From Euborellia annulipes (lineage: Eukaryota > Arthropoda > Insecta > Dermaptera > Anisolabididae): 64,000 nucleotides of DNA. Positions 19,847-31,715 of this stretch are shown in pieces (the first letter of the stretch is position 1; every line of letters begins with the position of its first letter). The notes beneath the pieces are model-generated. The model saw nothing but the letters and a program-made list of their open reading frames with translations. It made no database searches and had not been told where the DNA came from. The position numbers and the translations under genes are program-made. The stretch is from positions 29,390 to 93,389 of the forward strand of contig JAKCPI010021896.1 of assembly GCA_023213315.1 (NCBI GenBank), written 5' to 3'.

Positions 19847-20034
19847 CAGGGCCAGATCTAGGGGGGGGGGCAGTGGGTGCATGTGCCCCGGGCGGCAGAT
19901 ATCAGGGGGCGGCAATTAAAGGAAGATTTACTAAAAAAAAAGGTAAAATGATATGAATTTTATATTGAAAATTTTAAAGAGGGGGCGGCAAATTAAATTT
20001 TGCCCCCCTAAAAAATCTCCTAGTTCCGGCCCTG
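19847..20034. mobile_element. hAT-like MITE
   Basis: The ends are CAGGGCCAGATCTAGG and CCTAGTTCCGGCCCTG, and the flanks ACGGAGTG/ATGGAGTG are an 8-bp duplication with one mismatch. The interior is GGGGGCGGCAA-rich. Confidence 0.75.
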
Positions 20035-20187
20035 ATGGAGTGTAATATGAGTTTCATCTGAAGAAGAGCCTTTGTGCCTTTGAAATATTAGGAATAAAAC
20101 TCAATTGGGGAAAAATAAAAAATCTTGTTTTTGTTTTTCCTCTCTACATCCTTGCCGAAAAGACAGCGTCATGGTGGTGTTTTAATA

Positions 20188-20300
20188 ACGGTTATCGTAA
20201 AGTGTTAAATGGCATAAGTTGCCGAAAAGACTGTGAATGTGTGTGTGTGAGAGTGTGAATGGGAAAAAAGTGTGAGTATTAAAAAAAAAAAAAAAAAAAA
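20188..20300 (+). mobile_element. SINE-1, 5'-truncated
   Basis: AATAACGGTTATCGTAAAG, then the core (TTGCCGAAAAGACT), a TG-rich stretch and a 20-base A run. The head is missing. Confidence 0.7.
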
Positions 20301-20576
20301 GAAAGATATATCAATGGAATGCTAATTTTATCACGAGCGGAAGTATTAAAAAAATATTAGATCGACCACGTATGTGTATTTTATTCATTTAAATATTTAA
20401 ATATTGAAATTGTATTTTTACCTACATGTAGGCTAAACAAGCAATTTTTTTTTTCAATATTTATTTAAAACTTTTATTAAAATCATCTATTTGTCTATTA
20501 AAATTAGAATTATATAAAATGTTAGGTGTTCTTCTTGAGACAAGCTTATAATCTAGTTAAAAATAATCTCTTATTT

Positions 20577-20642
20577 TACTAGTGCAGTGGTGCTTAAAGC
20601 AGTGGGCCGCGGCGCCCCAGGGGGCCGCAAGAGTTACTAGTG
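20577..20642. mobile_element. hAT remnant with intact 8-bp duplication
   Basis: TACTAGTG flanks a 50-bp insert on both sides (20577-20584, 20635-20642). The insert starts CAGTGGTGCTTAAA and has a palindromic GGGCCGCGGCGCCCC but lacks a right end. This looks like an internal deletion that removed one terminus while leaving the duplication. Confidence 0.55.
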
Positions 20643-21390
20643 TAACAAATAAATTATTATTGTGAAATAAGTTTAAATACTTGGATTATAATAAAACGAA
20701 AACGTTTGATGAAAATGAAAGAAATTTTTCACAGAAACCTCTGATTAACCGGCCAGTATTTTTTCGCCTGGACGGAAAGCGAAAGACACCATTCTGTTAG
20801 AAATGTGTGAGTAGTGGACACACCACTTTGTTTTTTTAATATTTCATCCCCTGAGCAAATTTAAATTATGCCAACAATTTTTTTTTAATACTTGATCTCT
20901 GATAGTATGATATTTAAAGATCATTTTACCTAAAATTGAAGTGGACAAACAAACAATAACTTTGCAATGAGAATGAAATCTGATAATACAAAGTATAAAT
21001 AATAATATTAATTCTTGGTGGAGTTTGTGATTTACAAACTTTAGAAACAGCTAGAGGAAGGAGAGAATATGGATTATACTCCTGCCTACTCTTATTTTCA
21101 ATTAAAACAAATAATAAGTAATTTAATACTTCTTAAATAATAATAAGTTTTTGATAAACATTCTAGTAGGCGGCAATTTAACAAAAAAAAAATAACGATT
21201 TAGGTAAAGTGTACCCCTTTCAATTGGAAATTTTTAAATAGTTGTCAGGAGTTGAATAGCCTTTATCGTCTCAGCTAATCGTTTATCGGATAGAAAGGGC
21301 TTTGTGAACAGGGGCGGATACAGGAAGAGGGCAAAAGGGGTAATTACTCCCCCAAATTTTGAGAATAATATCTTTTTAGGAATTAAATTT
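20643..21390. other. No gene seen
   Basis: A hAT-like left end (CAGGGGCGGATACAGGAAG) occurs at about 21312 with no matching right end. A+T-rich otherwise. Confidence 0.3.
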
Positions 21391-21397
21391 GATATAT

Positions 21398-22307
21398 GGA
21401 CCTTGTTATGCATTAGTGTATCAAGCGCCAAAAAAATTGAGTTAAGCACGGAATATTGTTTCAAGTGCTTTAATTAATGGTATTTTTTATAAAATATGTC
21501 CTAAAAAAATTTATATTTAATGTTACTTGCACAATTGACAAAAAAACCTGGTGTGACTGTCGCACAGCACACAACTTTCTCTTACCTTCGGTAATCGAAA
21601 GTTGTGTACTGTGCTTGTCACACCAGATTTTTTTGTCGACATATATTTAGTTCCCGACAGTAGGGAACATTTGAATTCAGATGTAAAATTTATAAGTATG
21701 GGAAAATATTTATATTTTGTTACTATGGCAACCATTTCTCCTATCTTCCCTATGAAATACAAGAGTAAAGTGGTCTTCAGAAGATTTCAATTGCAAAATG
21801 AGAATATACATTTTAAAGAGCATCTAAAAAATAATTGATTTTTGAATTTTAAAAAAAATCGTTGGCGCAAATTTTGAGAAAATCGAAAAAAACTGAAAAA
21901 GTACATCAGTAAAGTACTAGTAATCTTTGGTCGATTTTGTTCAAAAGCTTATTTTCACGCCCTAGGAGGGTGCTTAACTTAAATATAAAATTTCAACTTC
22001 CTAGCTCAATTCCTTCATTCTTAAAATTGAACACACACAGACAGACACACCCACCCACCCACAAACAGACCATGTCGCGAAAACCACTTTTTTGGATTCA
22101 GGGGACCTCAAAACGTGAAGATCCATCAAAATCTCGACATCGAATTTTTGACATGAATCCAATACTTTCTCTCTATATATATATTACATATATACATAGG
22201 TAAGAGAAAGTAAAAATTATATATAATCCAATGAAAACAAAAAAACTTTAAAACTTTTCTCAAAACTCGGTAGTTGGCGCCTGACACACTAATGCGTAAC
22301 AGAGTCC
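21398..22307 (+). mobile_element. MITE-D, interrupted by family A
   Basis: The ends GGACCTTGTTATGCATTAGT and the complement-like right end are flanked by ATAT duplications (21394-21397, 22308-22311). The two halves (21398-21545, 22216-22307) are contiguous in the intact copy at 43240-43482. The interruption fixes the borders of family A. Confidence 0.8.
21546..22215 (+). mobile_element. Family A repeat nested in MITE-D
   Basis: It runs from CTGGTGTGACTGTCGCACAG to GGTAAGAGAAAGTAAAA; MITE-D sequence resumes immediately after. This copy gives the best view of the true family A ends. It contains a CCCA-rich microsatellite. Confidence 0.85.
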
Positions 22308-22311
22308 ATAT

Positions 22312-22880
22312 ATAAAGAGAGAACTCACTGACTGTCTTACAATCATGGCACAGCCTAAACTGTAAGGCCTAGAAAGCTGCAATTTGGCATGTAGATTACA
22401 TTTGTGCCCTAGGCGTCATTTAAGAAGAAATTTTTCGAAATTCCAATTTTAAGGACCCCGAATGGTCATTTATGGGTAAAATTTTGACTTTACATTAATT
22501 TCTAAACCAGAAGAGATATCAATTTGGTTTCTTCGCTAAGCCAGTTATCAATTTGTTGTCTGGACTTTTCCCTCCTCCCCTGAGAGAATTTTTGTAACTT
22601 AAAATTCCTTAATTATCAACATGTGAGATATTTTGGATTTAATTTTCTTAAATAAAGAGTTTATGGCTCTAAGCCCCCTCCCCCCCCACGCCATTTTTAG
22701 GAAATTTTGTATTCTTCAATTTACTTAAACATCAATCAGTGAAACGGGAAAATTTGTACACGTCAGTTGGCTAAAAAACTAAAAATAACAAATATTTGTA
22801 GAAGAATAATAATCTTTTATTTCTGAACCAAACCGTCCATTAGTTAACTTGACGAGGAAAGCTGCTGCTAAAATTATAAA
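22312..22880. other. No gene seen
   Basis: The stretch with TAAGGCCTAGAAAGCTGCAA resembles unclassified dispersed repeats. No gene signal. Confidence 0.3.
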
Positions 22881-22889
22881 TTAAATATC

Positions 22890-22990
22890 AATTCGGTAAC
22901 CAAAAATCATCGAACTGCCAGGGATCCGAATCCACCACCCTATATATTACAGAAGGCAGGCGCGCTACCAACTACGCCAAGCCCGAGAGC
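22890..22990 (-). mobile_element. SINE-1 head only
   Basis: The minus strand has the tRNA-like head with B box GGATTCGGATCCC. The body beyond the first hairpin is missing. The region 22987-23130 to its right is the dispersed repeat also found at 3170-3320. Confidence 0.55.
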
Positions 22991-23570
22991 CCTGGCCGGT
23001 TAATCCGAGGTTTCTGTGAAAAATTTCATTCATTTTCATCACACGTTTTCCTGACTCGCCATTTTTAAGAGATCTCAAGCCTCTGTAGTAGAAAAATAGA
23101 CTGGGAAGCAAGCGAGTAAACAAACTTCCCTCTCCCTCTTCATCATCTGAACATATTGAACAATGTTCCACCACACAGTTTAATTAAATACAAAAAAAAA
23201 AGTAATTTATATATAATATATGTAATAATAAAAATAATGTATGATAAATATATGTAATTTATAATACTGGGATAGGCCGACTTTCGAAGTGCGGTCAGCC
23301 ACACCAGATTTTTTTAAAATTAATTTTATAGTTAGATTAAGTCCAAAAAGCTCTAAATATCCATCAAAATAATCTTCTTTAGATTAGACACAAGAATATT
23401 CTAATAAGATATGTATTATTTGAATTCAAAAGGTGTTTTGTTTGTTGAATAGTGTCAACTCTCGAGTCATAAATGTTCATTTATTAGCCAAATCCCATCG
23501 GCCCCTAAATAAATATTAATTTATTTTCTGCTTGGGATTAACTCTCTTATCCTCAATCAAAAGAGAGAAA

Positions 23571-23590
23571 GAGAGAGAGAGAGAGAGAGA
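23571..23590. repeat. GA microsatellite
   Basis: A run of GA dinucleotides preceded by an imperfect AAAGAGAGAAAGA. Confidence 0.9.
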
Positions 23591-23747
23591 CAATTGAGAG
23601 CTTTTATATTTATGTTCATTTTAACTATTGATCTCTTTAACTAATGAATATTCAAGAAAAAACTTTTTTCTTCTGGGTTAGGCTTGGATGTAAAAAGATG
23701 TCAGCCGTTGAAATCTCTAATTTACCTTTAATTTGGTTACTTCCTCT

Positions 23748-24377
23748 TACTTATATATGCTAATATACTATAGAGAGAAAGTAGTGCAATCGTTTCGAAT
23801 ATTCGATTCCGAGATTTTGATGGAAATACACATTCAAAAATAGCGCGCACTATGTTCTGTCTGTGAACAAAATATCTCAAGAACAAAAAGACCTAGGAGG
23901 TTGATATTTTATATTTAAGTTAGGTACTCCGTTTGTATGTAACACAAAACTTTTGAACAAAATCGACCAAAGAGTACTAGTACTTTACTGATGAACTTTT
24001 TCAGATTTTTTTTTTCGATTTTCACAAAAATCCTCTGTATCGATTTTGATTAAAATTCATAAATCAATTATTTTTTAGATGCTCTTTAAAATGTATATTC
24101 TCATTTTTACCTTGAAATCTTTTAAAGCACACTTTACTCTCATAGGAAATATTGGAGAAATTTGATAACAAAATATGAATATTTTTCCCCTGAATATAAA
24201 TTTTTTTCTTCAGATGTACTATTGGCAGGGCTGGACTGGAAACACATTTAGACCAGGAAAATATTGGGGAAGTAGGCCACAATAATAAATTTAATGTACG
24301 AATGTAAGAGAAAGTTGGATGCTGTAGGGGGGGGGGGGGGGGAAAATTTTTGCCTCCTAGACAGTCACACCAGATTT
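23748..24377 (-). mobile_element. Family A repeat, diverged
   Basis: It starts TTACTTCCTCTTACTT and ends CAGTCACACCAGATTTTT. The 5' hairpin is largely replaced by a 20-base G run (about 24330-24350). More diverged than other copies. Confidence 0.65.
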
Positions 24378-24719
24378 TTGGAATTAGTTGTTTTGCTTGA
24401 CATAGACAAGTCTATCACTCGGGGGCTTGATCCGATCATAAATGACATGTTAATCTAATAACTCTTTTTCTCAATTTAAAATTTCAATTTGATCTTTTTC
24501 TTTTACAGATTGCTGCGTGCATCTGCCAGACCTGCTGTTGATCTTCAATTGTGAGTTTATTTCATCTTTGAACTTTGCTTGTTATACACATGTACAGGTA
24601 CATGTTGGATAACGAACCCAATCATATCGTTTGCAATAGTGGCACAACTCAAAAATTCCTAGTTTAAATGAAATTTGGTCATAAATTGATTATATTTCAA
24701 TACCATGTCAAGCTCTGCC

Positions 24720-25040
24720 GAATTAAATTCAATTATCCCACCCAATGCAACATATTCACGGAACACAATCATCTTTATACTGATCAGACTAACAGAACTA
24801 GTCAATTCCAGTCTTCCTTTGTCCCCATGACCTCCCGTGATTGGAACAAGCTCCCTGCGTCTATCTTCCCCAAAACCTACAATCTTCAGACTTTCAAGTC
24901 TAACCTCAACAGGCATCTTCTCAGTTCCCGCAGTTGAGTTTCCCCTTTATGCTTCTCCTTTTGTTTTTATTTTCTTCCTGGCTGCATGTGACTATTGGTC
25001 ATTATAGGTCTTCGGACCTTATGCACCCATTCCAAAAAAA
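24720..25040 (+). pseudogene. LINE 3' fragment with reverse-transcriptase C-terminal peptide
   Basis: An open stretch ends in SFVPMTSRDWNKLPASI ... TFKSNLNRHL and a stop near 24937. This matches the known C-terminal signature of non-LTR retrotransposon ORF2 proteins (F-P-R/M-x-x-R-D/E-W-N-x-L-P, then F-K-x-x-L). A 3' UTR and A run follow at 25034. The polymerase motifs are missing. Which LINE clade is unclear. Confidence 0.7.
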
Positions 25041-25044
25041 AAAA

Positions 25045-25800
25045 AAAATACAACATTGCTTTTTTTTTTTAAAGTGCTGTTAAGATATCTTTTATTCAAT
25101 GCAATATTTTAAATTTCTATCTACATCGCAAAATTCAGTTTAATTTCTCCGGAGTAATAAAGAAATTGATGTATAACCAGGAATGTGAGGTGATATGCTG
25201 TCCATAGACTCCTTCTTTTAGGAGGTGTTAAAATGACTTAATGTTGTTTATAGATGTTAAAAGTTAACGTTTTTGCTTAGAGAATAGACCTGCTTGGGTT
25301 TTTAAAACTCGTGTAAGACTTTTTTTCGAACCAGACTCTTGTATAGCCTTCTCAAAAAATTTGTCCCATCTTCTCTATATAATAAACCTTTAAAATATCT
25401 CCTTATAAATAAAATACATTACATTAATCGATCTTGTCATATGCAACTCTTTAATATCCTTTTTCTTAGCTTAAATATCAAATTTTTATTCCTCTATAAA
25501 AGTTTAATTTAAAAACCATTTAGATATTTTGTTACATTTATTTGAAATATTCAATATGCTCATATTACTAGAATAAATTTTATCCAACAACTTATTGAAT
25601 GGATCCTCTCTAACTTTAAAAAATTTCCTTGAAGATATTAGCCTTATTACGTAGGTAGATAATGTGATCATTTTATTTTCCTCCACAAAGTGAAACACTT
25701 ACTAAATCACTTACCCCCCCCCCCCCCCGGAAATGTTTCATTTTCAAAATTATAAAATATTTTTGCATATTATATAAGTGTATAATTTGTCCATTAATGA
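25045..25800. other. No gene seen
   Basis: A+T-rich with a long C run near 25715-25728. Confidence 0.3.
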
Positions 25801-25809
25801 GGTATAAAC

Positions 25810-26066
25810 CAGGGGCGGATTAAAGGGGGGGGGGGCGAGGGGGGGCGATCGCCCCCCGAGAAGAAATTCACAATGTTATAAAAACTAGTAATCTAAAGAA
25901 ATTATGATTTCCGGGCTTTAATTTCAATTGAATTTGTCAATCAATCAATTTAAATAAATAGGAAAGGGGTCTAAATGGCCATAGATGCCCACAAAGTCGT
26001 TAAATAAAAAAAAATAAAAAAAAAAACCGCCCCCCCCCCCGACAAAATTGCATTAATCCGCCACTG
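25810..26066. mobile_element. hAT-like MITE with nested SINE fragment
   Basis: The ends are CAGGGGCGGATTAAAG and TTAATCCGCCACTG, with a perfect GTATAAAC duplication (25802-25809, 26067-26074). A SINE piece at about 25935-26027 (GGGGTCTAAATGGCCATAGA, A-rich tail) is nested inside. Confidence 0.85.
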
Positions 26067-26074
26067 GTATAAAC

Positions 26075-27165
26075 CCGACGTTGTTCACTCTTTTTGAACA
26101 AAATTATAACTCCCCCCCCCCATTTTATAAAAATTTTTCCCCTCCCGAAAAAACATCTTGACCTCGTGCCTGTTGAAAATAATGTAGTATTCGAGATTTT
26201 CTTTATAGTATGAAAATAAAGAGTGTGGATGCAGTCCAATATTTATATTAAGAATAACGGAACCTGCGAACAAAACCTTAAATATTAAAAATAAAAGATT
26301 AAATTACTCCTAGGCTGTAACCTAAAGGTGTCTCTTGGGGTCCGAAAGAAAAACAAATCGGTAACGTCCTTTCATTTTTAGAGCAGATTTTCTTGAATTT
26401 GACGTCATCAGTCAGTAGAATATTCGAATTTAATATAAGACAATCTTTTGATATTCCACTATAATCTTTTATTATCCAATCGAACATTGAAGTTTCTTCT
26501 TTTTACTAAGCTGGGATTTAACAATTTCTCCCGTCTATTCACTCACAAAGAAGACAAGAGCGAACCTAAAGCTATTTTATTCAATTCAAACAACTTTTCT
26601 ATTTCTATTTCACAATCAGATATAGCCTATGAATGATCTTTAAAAGAAAATAAATAAATAAATCAACTATTATTATATGTACAGGGTGGTTGTAATTAAA
26701 TGTCATAGTTTAAGCTGTTCGGATTTTAGAAGTCTAAAACTTAATCAGGTTTATTCTCCAAGCTATAGCTCCCCCTTTTTTAAGGGAGTTTTTAATATTT
26801 TCGCGTCTTTTTTAAAAAAAAAATGGGGAATTTAATCCAAAATAAAGGGGGGTTTTTAATATTTTTAAATTAAAATTAAAATTTAAATTGGGCCCTTTAA
26901 CTTAAATTTTAGGATAAGAATTTGGATATTTTTGTTGTTATTGTATTTTTTTATTTTTTTCATTTAATTTTTTTTTTTGAAATTTTTTTTTTTAGTTAGA
27001 TGATTTTGTTTTTAACTTTTAAAGTTCTACCGTTGGCTCTCATTGAAACATTTTGTAATGTAGATTTTTATCAAGAAAGAAAAGAAAAATAAATTTTTTT
27101 CCTTGAGACCAAAAGAGGTGGCCCCCACAAGGTGTGTGTGTGGGGGAAAAATTTCTCAAAAAAAA
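26075..27165. other. No gene seen
   Basis: A TACAGGGTGGTTGTAATTAA stretch at 26682 resembles ends of dispersed elements near 49380. The interval 26760-27000 is very T/A-rich. Confidence 0.3.
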
Positions 27166-27171
27166 GGGGGA

Positions 27172-27628
27172 GAGGGATGTAAATTTTTATATTTAAATTA
27201 GGCACCCTCTGGCATGTATCAAGAAGCTTTTAAGCAAAATCGGGCAAAGAGTACTAGTACTTTACTGATGTACTTTTTCAGTTTTTTTCGATTTTCTCAA
27301 AATTTACTCAAACAATTTTGATTAAAATTCAAAAATCAATTATTTTTTAGATGCTCTTTAAAATGTATATTCTCATTTTGCCATTGAAAACTTCTGAAGA
27401 CCACTTTACTCTTGTACTCCATAGAAAAGATAGGAGAAATGGTTGCCATGGTAACAAAATATAAATATTTTCCCATGCTTATAAATTTTACATCTTGAAA
27501 TTCGAATGTTCCGTACTGTTGGAAGCTAAATATATGTCGACACGAAAAATCTGGTGTGCACTGAATACAACTTTCACTTATCGAATGTAAGAGAAAGTTG
27601 TGTGCTGTGCGACCAGTCACACCAGATT
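27172..27628 (-). mobile_element. Family A repeat, 3'-truncated
   Basis: Core blocks and the 5' hairpin (ending CAGTCACACCAGATT) are clear. The segment toward 27125 (GTGTGTGTGTGGGGG) is a degraded microsatellite and 3' end. Confidence 0.7.
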
Positions 27629-27629
27629 A

Positions 27630-28600
27630 TTTTAATTGAAAAAAAAAAAAAAACAAATAAATTACGTAGCAAAAGGACCTCTAATAAATATTAAAGCAGG
27701 TGTTATTATTTTATCATGGATATAAATCAATCATCCTATTTAATACCTACGTGATATTCGCTTAACCAGAGCATTCAATTAATTTTTTACTTTTTTCAAA
27801 TATTTTTTATTTTTATTTTCTTTTTGAATATAATTCCCATAAAACAAAAAAGTAAAAAGTAAAAATGAACTGGGTTCTTCAATTATTAATTGTATGAAAC
27901 AGTTATATTCGATCGAAGTCGTATGATTAAATTAAAATCGGGCTGATATCGCGCTGGGCTTTGACAATTAACATCTGTCCATATGGATGGCTGACATGTT
28001 TATTGCTCAATGGCTTTGAAGATATCTAATAAAATATTATCATTTAAATACTTTTTATTTAATCTGCCACATAAGGATGAAATGAAGCACGTTAAAGAAA
28101 AATAAAAGTGAATTTCAGATAATTTGTCTGTAATTGAACTTTTTAAAGCCGGTTGCTTCATTTCTAGTCAACTATCAAACTTATACGACAGATAGCAATT
28201 CACTGATATAGTAAACAAGAGCACCCTTAACCTTCGAGTTAAAAAAAAATCAGTTTTTCACATATAATTAGCTATTTGGGGTATAAGGAAAGTTTTGTGA
28301 AGTTAGCGACTTAAATGTTCAGGCAAAAATTATTAAAAATTAAAATAATTAATTAAAGCTAATTAATTTTTTAACAAAAATTTCTAAAAAAAAATAAAAT
28401 AAAACAAGTTTGTGTTTCTAATTTCACCCCTTAGTTAAGCCTTATACCGTTTTTGAGGACTTAGCTAGTTAACTCCGACTTGAGGTCTTATTATCTTAGT
28501 ATTTCGGTATTTACTGTGTCATCTTCTTCAAAAGTAAAACAAATTCTGTCGAAATACTTGTTTATACCAATAAATAATCTCTCACCTTATGTTTTAAGTT
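27630..28600. other. No gene seen
   Basis: A+T-rich. No splice-bounded open frame is supported. Confidence 0.3.
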
Positions 28601-28606
28601 TTAATT

Positions 28607-28887
28607 TGCCCACGGGGCGTGGTGTAGAGGTTAGCGTGCTAACCTCATATACCAAACGTCGCGGGTTCGGACCCAGGCAGTCCGATGATTTTATTTAAGC
28701 CATCTGGATACCAGATGGCTTAAATAAAAATGCCTGGACCCTAATATATATAAATTCATAAATAACGGTTATCGTAAATGTCTTATATGGCCTGAGCTGC
28801 CGAAAAGACAGTGTGAATGTGTGTGTGAGTGTGAGTGTGAATGAGAAAAAAGTGTGAATGTTTTTTTTAAAAAAAAAAAAAAAAAAG
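28607..28887 (+). mobile_element. SINE-1, full length, with compensatory hairpin change
   Basis: The head has TGGTGTAGAGGTTAGCG and B box GGTTCGGACCC. The hairpin reads CCATCTGGATACCAGATGG: both strands differ from the usual CCATTTGG/CCAAATGG, keeping the pair. The core (GTCTTATATGGCC ... GCCGAAAAGAC), TG-rich stretch and poly(A) follow. Confidence 0.85.
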
Positions 28888-29307
28888 TTTTAATTTACTC
28901 TATTAAATTATATTTCAACTAGAGAGGAAACAGTTACAGGATATTTTTTTCAAATTAATATTATATAGATGTTAGCACAAAGGTAGAGATCTCGCTTTTC
29001 TAGATGAAAATTGACCTCCCGTTTTATCCAATAAGTTCTTCAAAAGAAAACAATTGCTTATCAAGCGAATATGTATATTCACCTACGTACTAAATAGGAA
29101 AAAAATAATAGACTTTCTAACCCTTTACTATAACAAATTAAAAAGTTGCCAATTAACTCAGTAACAAGAATCACACGTAATGATAACGTCAGAGATTTTA
29201 GCCCTTTTTTTTTGTTTAATTAACAAATAAACATTTGTCAAGTAATGAACAAATTCTAGAAAAGTGGAAATTTTTTCTACAATAGAATGAACAAAATCAA
29301 TAAAGTA

Positions 29308-29665
29308 TTTCAATGGCAAAATGAGAATATACAATATAAAGAGCATCTATAAAATAATTGATTTTTGAATTTTAATCAAAATCGTTTGAGCGAATTTTGA
29401 GAAAATAAAAAAAAACTGAAAAAGTACATCAGTAAAGTACTAGTACTCTTTGGCCGATTTTGTTCAAAAGCTTCCTGTCACATCCCATGGGGGTGTCTAA
29501 CTTAAATATAAAATTTCAACCTCCTATAGGAGCTATAGTTCAATTCCTTAATGCTTAAAATTGAACACACACCGACAGACAGACCCTGTTACCAAAACCA
29601 TTTTTTTGGATTCAGAGGATCTCTAAACATATATTTCCATCAAAATCTCTACATCGAATACATCT
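29308..29665 (+). mobile_element. Family A repeat, both ends missing
   Basis: It runs from TTTCAATGGCAAAATGAGAA to ATCAAAATCTCTACATCGAA. Neither terminal hairpin remains. Confidence 0.7.
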
Positions 29666-30002
29666 AGCATTTTTAATTTATTCTATCTACTTATACTGTT
29701 TCAACTAGAGGTAACGGTTTAAACATTTAATTTAAAAGAAATATAAATTAGCTGCAATTCTTTTTTTTCTTCACCATTAACACTTGTTTAAACATAAATC
29801 TAAATAACATATAGATCTATAAATTCCTTCTACAATTGTTTGAAGCTGGACAGGAAATATCTTAACACTTGTTCTGTGCATACGGTATATTCTGGTATAT
29901 TTTAAATATTAATATAGTATATTGTAATTTATAATATTAAACATGTCAAGTATCTTAACCGAGGGATAGCTAGTTAATTAGAAGTGAAGCAACCGGCCCT
30001 TA

Positions 30003-30195
30003 GAGGATTTATTGAAATTCATCGCGTTTCTATGTCCGCGTTTTAAACGCGGTAGTAACGCTCGAACGCCAGCTAACGCGTTCAAAACGCGTTTAAAACG
30101 CCCATGTAGAAGCAAGCTCTCATTTAAACTCCTTAGCTCTGTTTGACTCGCATTTTTGAAGCGTTAAAAACGCGGCAAAAACGCTCGTCTAGAAT
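30003..30195. repeat. AACGCG-rich insert between GGCCCTTA repeats
   Basis: GGCCCTTA occurs directly on both sides (29995-30002, 30196-30203), like an 8-bp target duplication. The 193-bp insert has many AACGCG/CGCGTT motifs, with palindromes such as CGCGTTTTAAACGCG. It stands out from CpG-poor surroundings. Superfamily not identified. Confidence 0.5.
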
Positions 30196-30489
30196 GGCCC
30201 TTAATAAATCAACTTTTTGATCAATTTCTAAATATTTTTAACACAAACACAAATCATTACAATTTAAATACAATAAAATAAAGACAATTATGTCTTAGAT
30301 TTACGGTGTAAATATAATTGACTAATGTCCATTCATTTGTCTGTCATGCTCTGTTTGGATTTCCAGTTGGAATTTCGAAATTAAATTTTACACGCCTATA
30401 GAGGACGTTATCGAGAGTCCAAGAAAAATAATTAACTCCCCAAATGGGGAGGCTCAAAAATTTTTAAAATTTAAAAGCATTGAATTTTC

Positions 30490-30672
30490 TCTTTTTTTTT
30501 ATTTTTAAATTTTTATTTCTTCTGTTTCGGCATCTAAGGCCATTTAAACCCCGTCCCTATTTATTTAAATTGATTGGTAGCCAATACAATTTAAATAAAT
30601 TTTTGTCGCATGGGACGCGAACCCATGACCCTTGGTACAAATAACCAGCATGCTAACCACTACACCAAGGCC
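30490..30672 (-). mobile_element. SINE with shared core
   Basis: The minus-strand head has CTTGGTGTAGTGGTTAGCAT and B box GGGTTCGCGTCCC. The core reads TTTAAATGGCCTTAGATGCC followed by GAAACAGAAG, and a T-rich run (A tail) is at the left end. Confidence 0.7.
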
Positions 30673-30713
30673 CTGGATTCTCTTACTCACTTTGTAAAAA
30701 ATTAATTCTTTCT

Positions 30714-31405
30714 TTTTACTTTCTCTTACCTCTATATATATGTTAATATATATAGAGAGAGAAAGTATTGGATTCATGTCAAAAATTCGATGTCGAGATT
30801 TTGATGGATCTTCACGTTTTGAGGTCCCCTGAATCCAAAAAAGTGGTTTTCGCGACATGGTCTGTCTGTGGGGGGTGTGTGTGTGTGTGTGTCTGTGTGT
30901 GTGTGTGTGTGTGTCTGTGTTCACTTTTAAGCATGAAGGAATTGAGCTATGAGGCTGAAATTTTATATTTAAGTTAAACACCCCCGGGACCGGAAAAATA
31001 AGCTTTTAATCAAAATCGGCCAAAGAGTACTAGTACTTTACTGATGTACTTTTTCAGTTTTTTTCGATTTTTTCAAAATTCGCTCTAACGATTTTGATTA
31101 AAATTCAAAAATCAATTATTTTTTAGATGCTCTTTCAAATGTATATTCTAGTTTTGCCCTCAAAATTGTTTGAAGCACACTTTACTCTTGTACTCCATAG
31201 AAAAGATAGGAGAAATGGTTGCCATGGTAACAAAATATAAATATTTTCCCATACTCTTAAATTTTACATCTGAATTCATATGTTCCGTACTGTCGGGAAC
31301 TAAATATATGTCGACACAAAAAATCTGGTGTGACAAGCACAGAACACAACTTTCGATTACCGAAGGTAAGAGAAAGTTGTGTGCTGTGCGCCAGTCACAC
31401 CAGAT
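30714..31405 (-). mobile_element. Family A repeat, full length
   Basis: Both terminal hairpins are intact. The central microsatellite is a (GT)n tract at about 30870-30918. Two long open frames across it arise from the repeat and are not genes. Confidence 0.85.
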
Positions 31406-31663
31406 TTTTTTAAAAATATTCACACTTTTTTCTCATTCACACTCACACTCACACACACATTCACACAGTCTTTTCGGCAACTTAGGCCATTTAAGACTTT
31501 TGACGATAACCGTTATGAATATATATTATTATTTGGGGTCCAGGCATTCTTATTTAAGCCATTTGGTATCCAATTGGCTTAAATAAAATTCATCGGACTG
31601 CCTGGGGTCCGAACCCGCGACGTTCGGTATGCACGCTACCGACTACTCCAAGCCCCGAGGGCT
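31406..31663 (-). mobile_element. SINE-1 abutting a family A end
   Basis: The poly(A) side touches the 5' hairpin of the family A copy directly. The core, the TTTGG hairpin and a head with B box GGTTCGGACCCC are present; the head is shortened (GTGCATACCG). Confidence 0.75.
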
Positions 31664-31715
31664 AAAAGATTAATTGATTATAATAAATCTCTCAAATTAA
31701 AAATAATTAAAATTA

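Noticed and set aside
24331..24352. Long G run and other G/C runs (41350, 25715, 44840, 52625)
   Set aside because: Simple low-complexity tracts, mostly inside MITEs; no specific function can be argued.
24509..24550. 42-nt plus-strand stretch between TTTTACAG and GTGAGT
   Set aside because: Splice consensus is good, but 42 nt without a partner exon or recognisable peptide is not enough.
30565..31586. Two 138-codon open frames in opposite strands
   Set aside because: Both are read through a family A repeat and a SINE, including microsatellite Thr-His runs.
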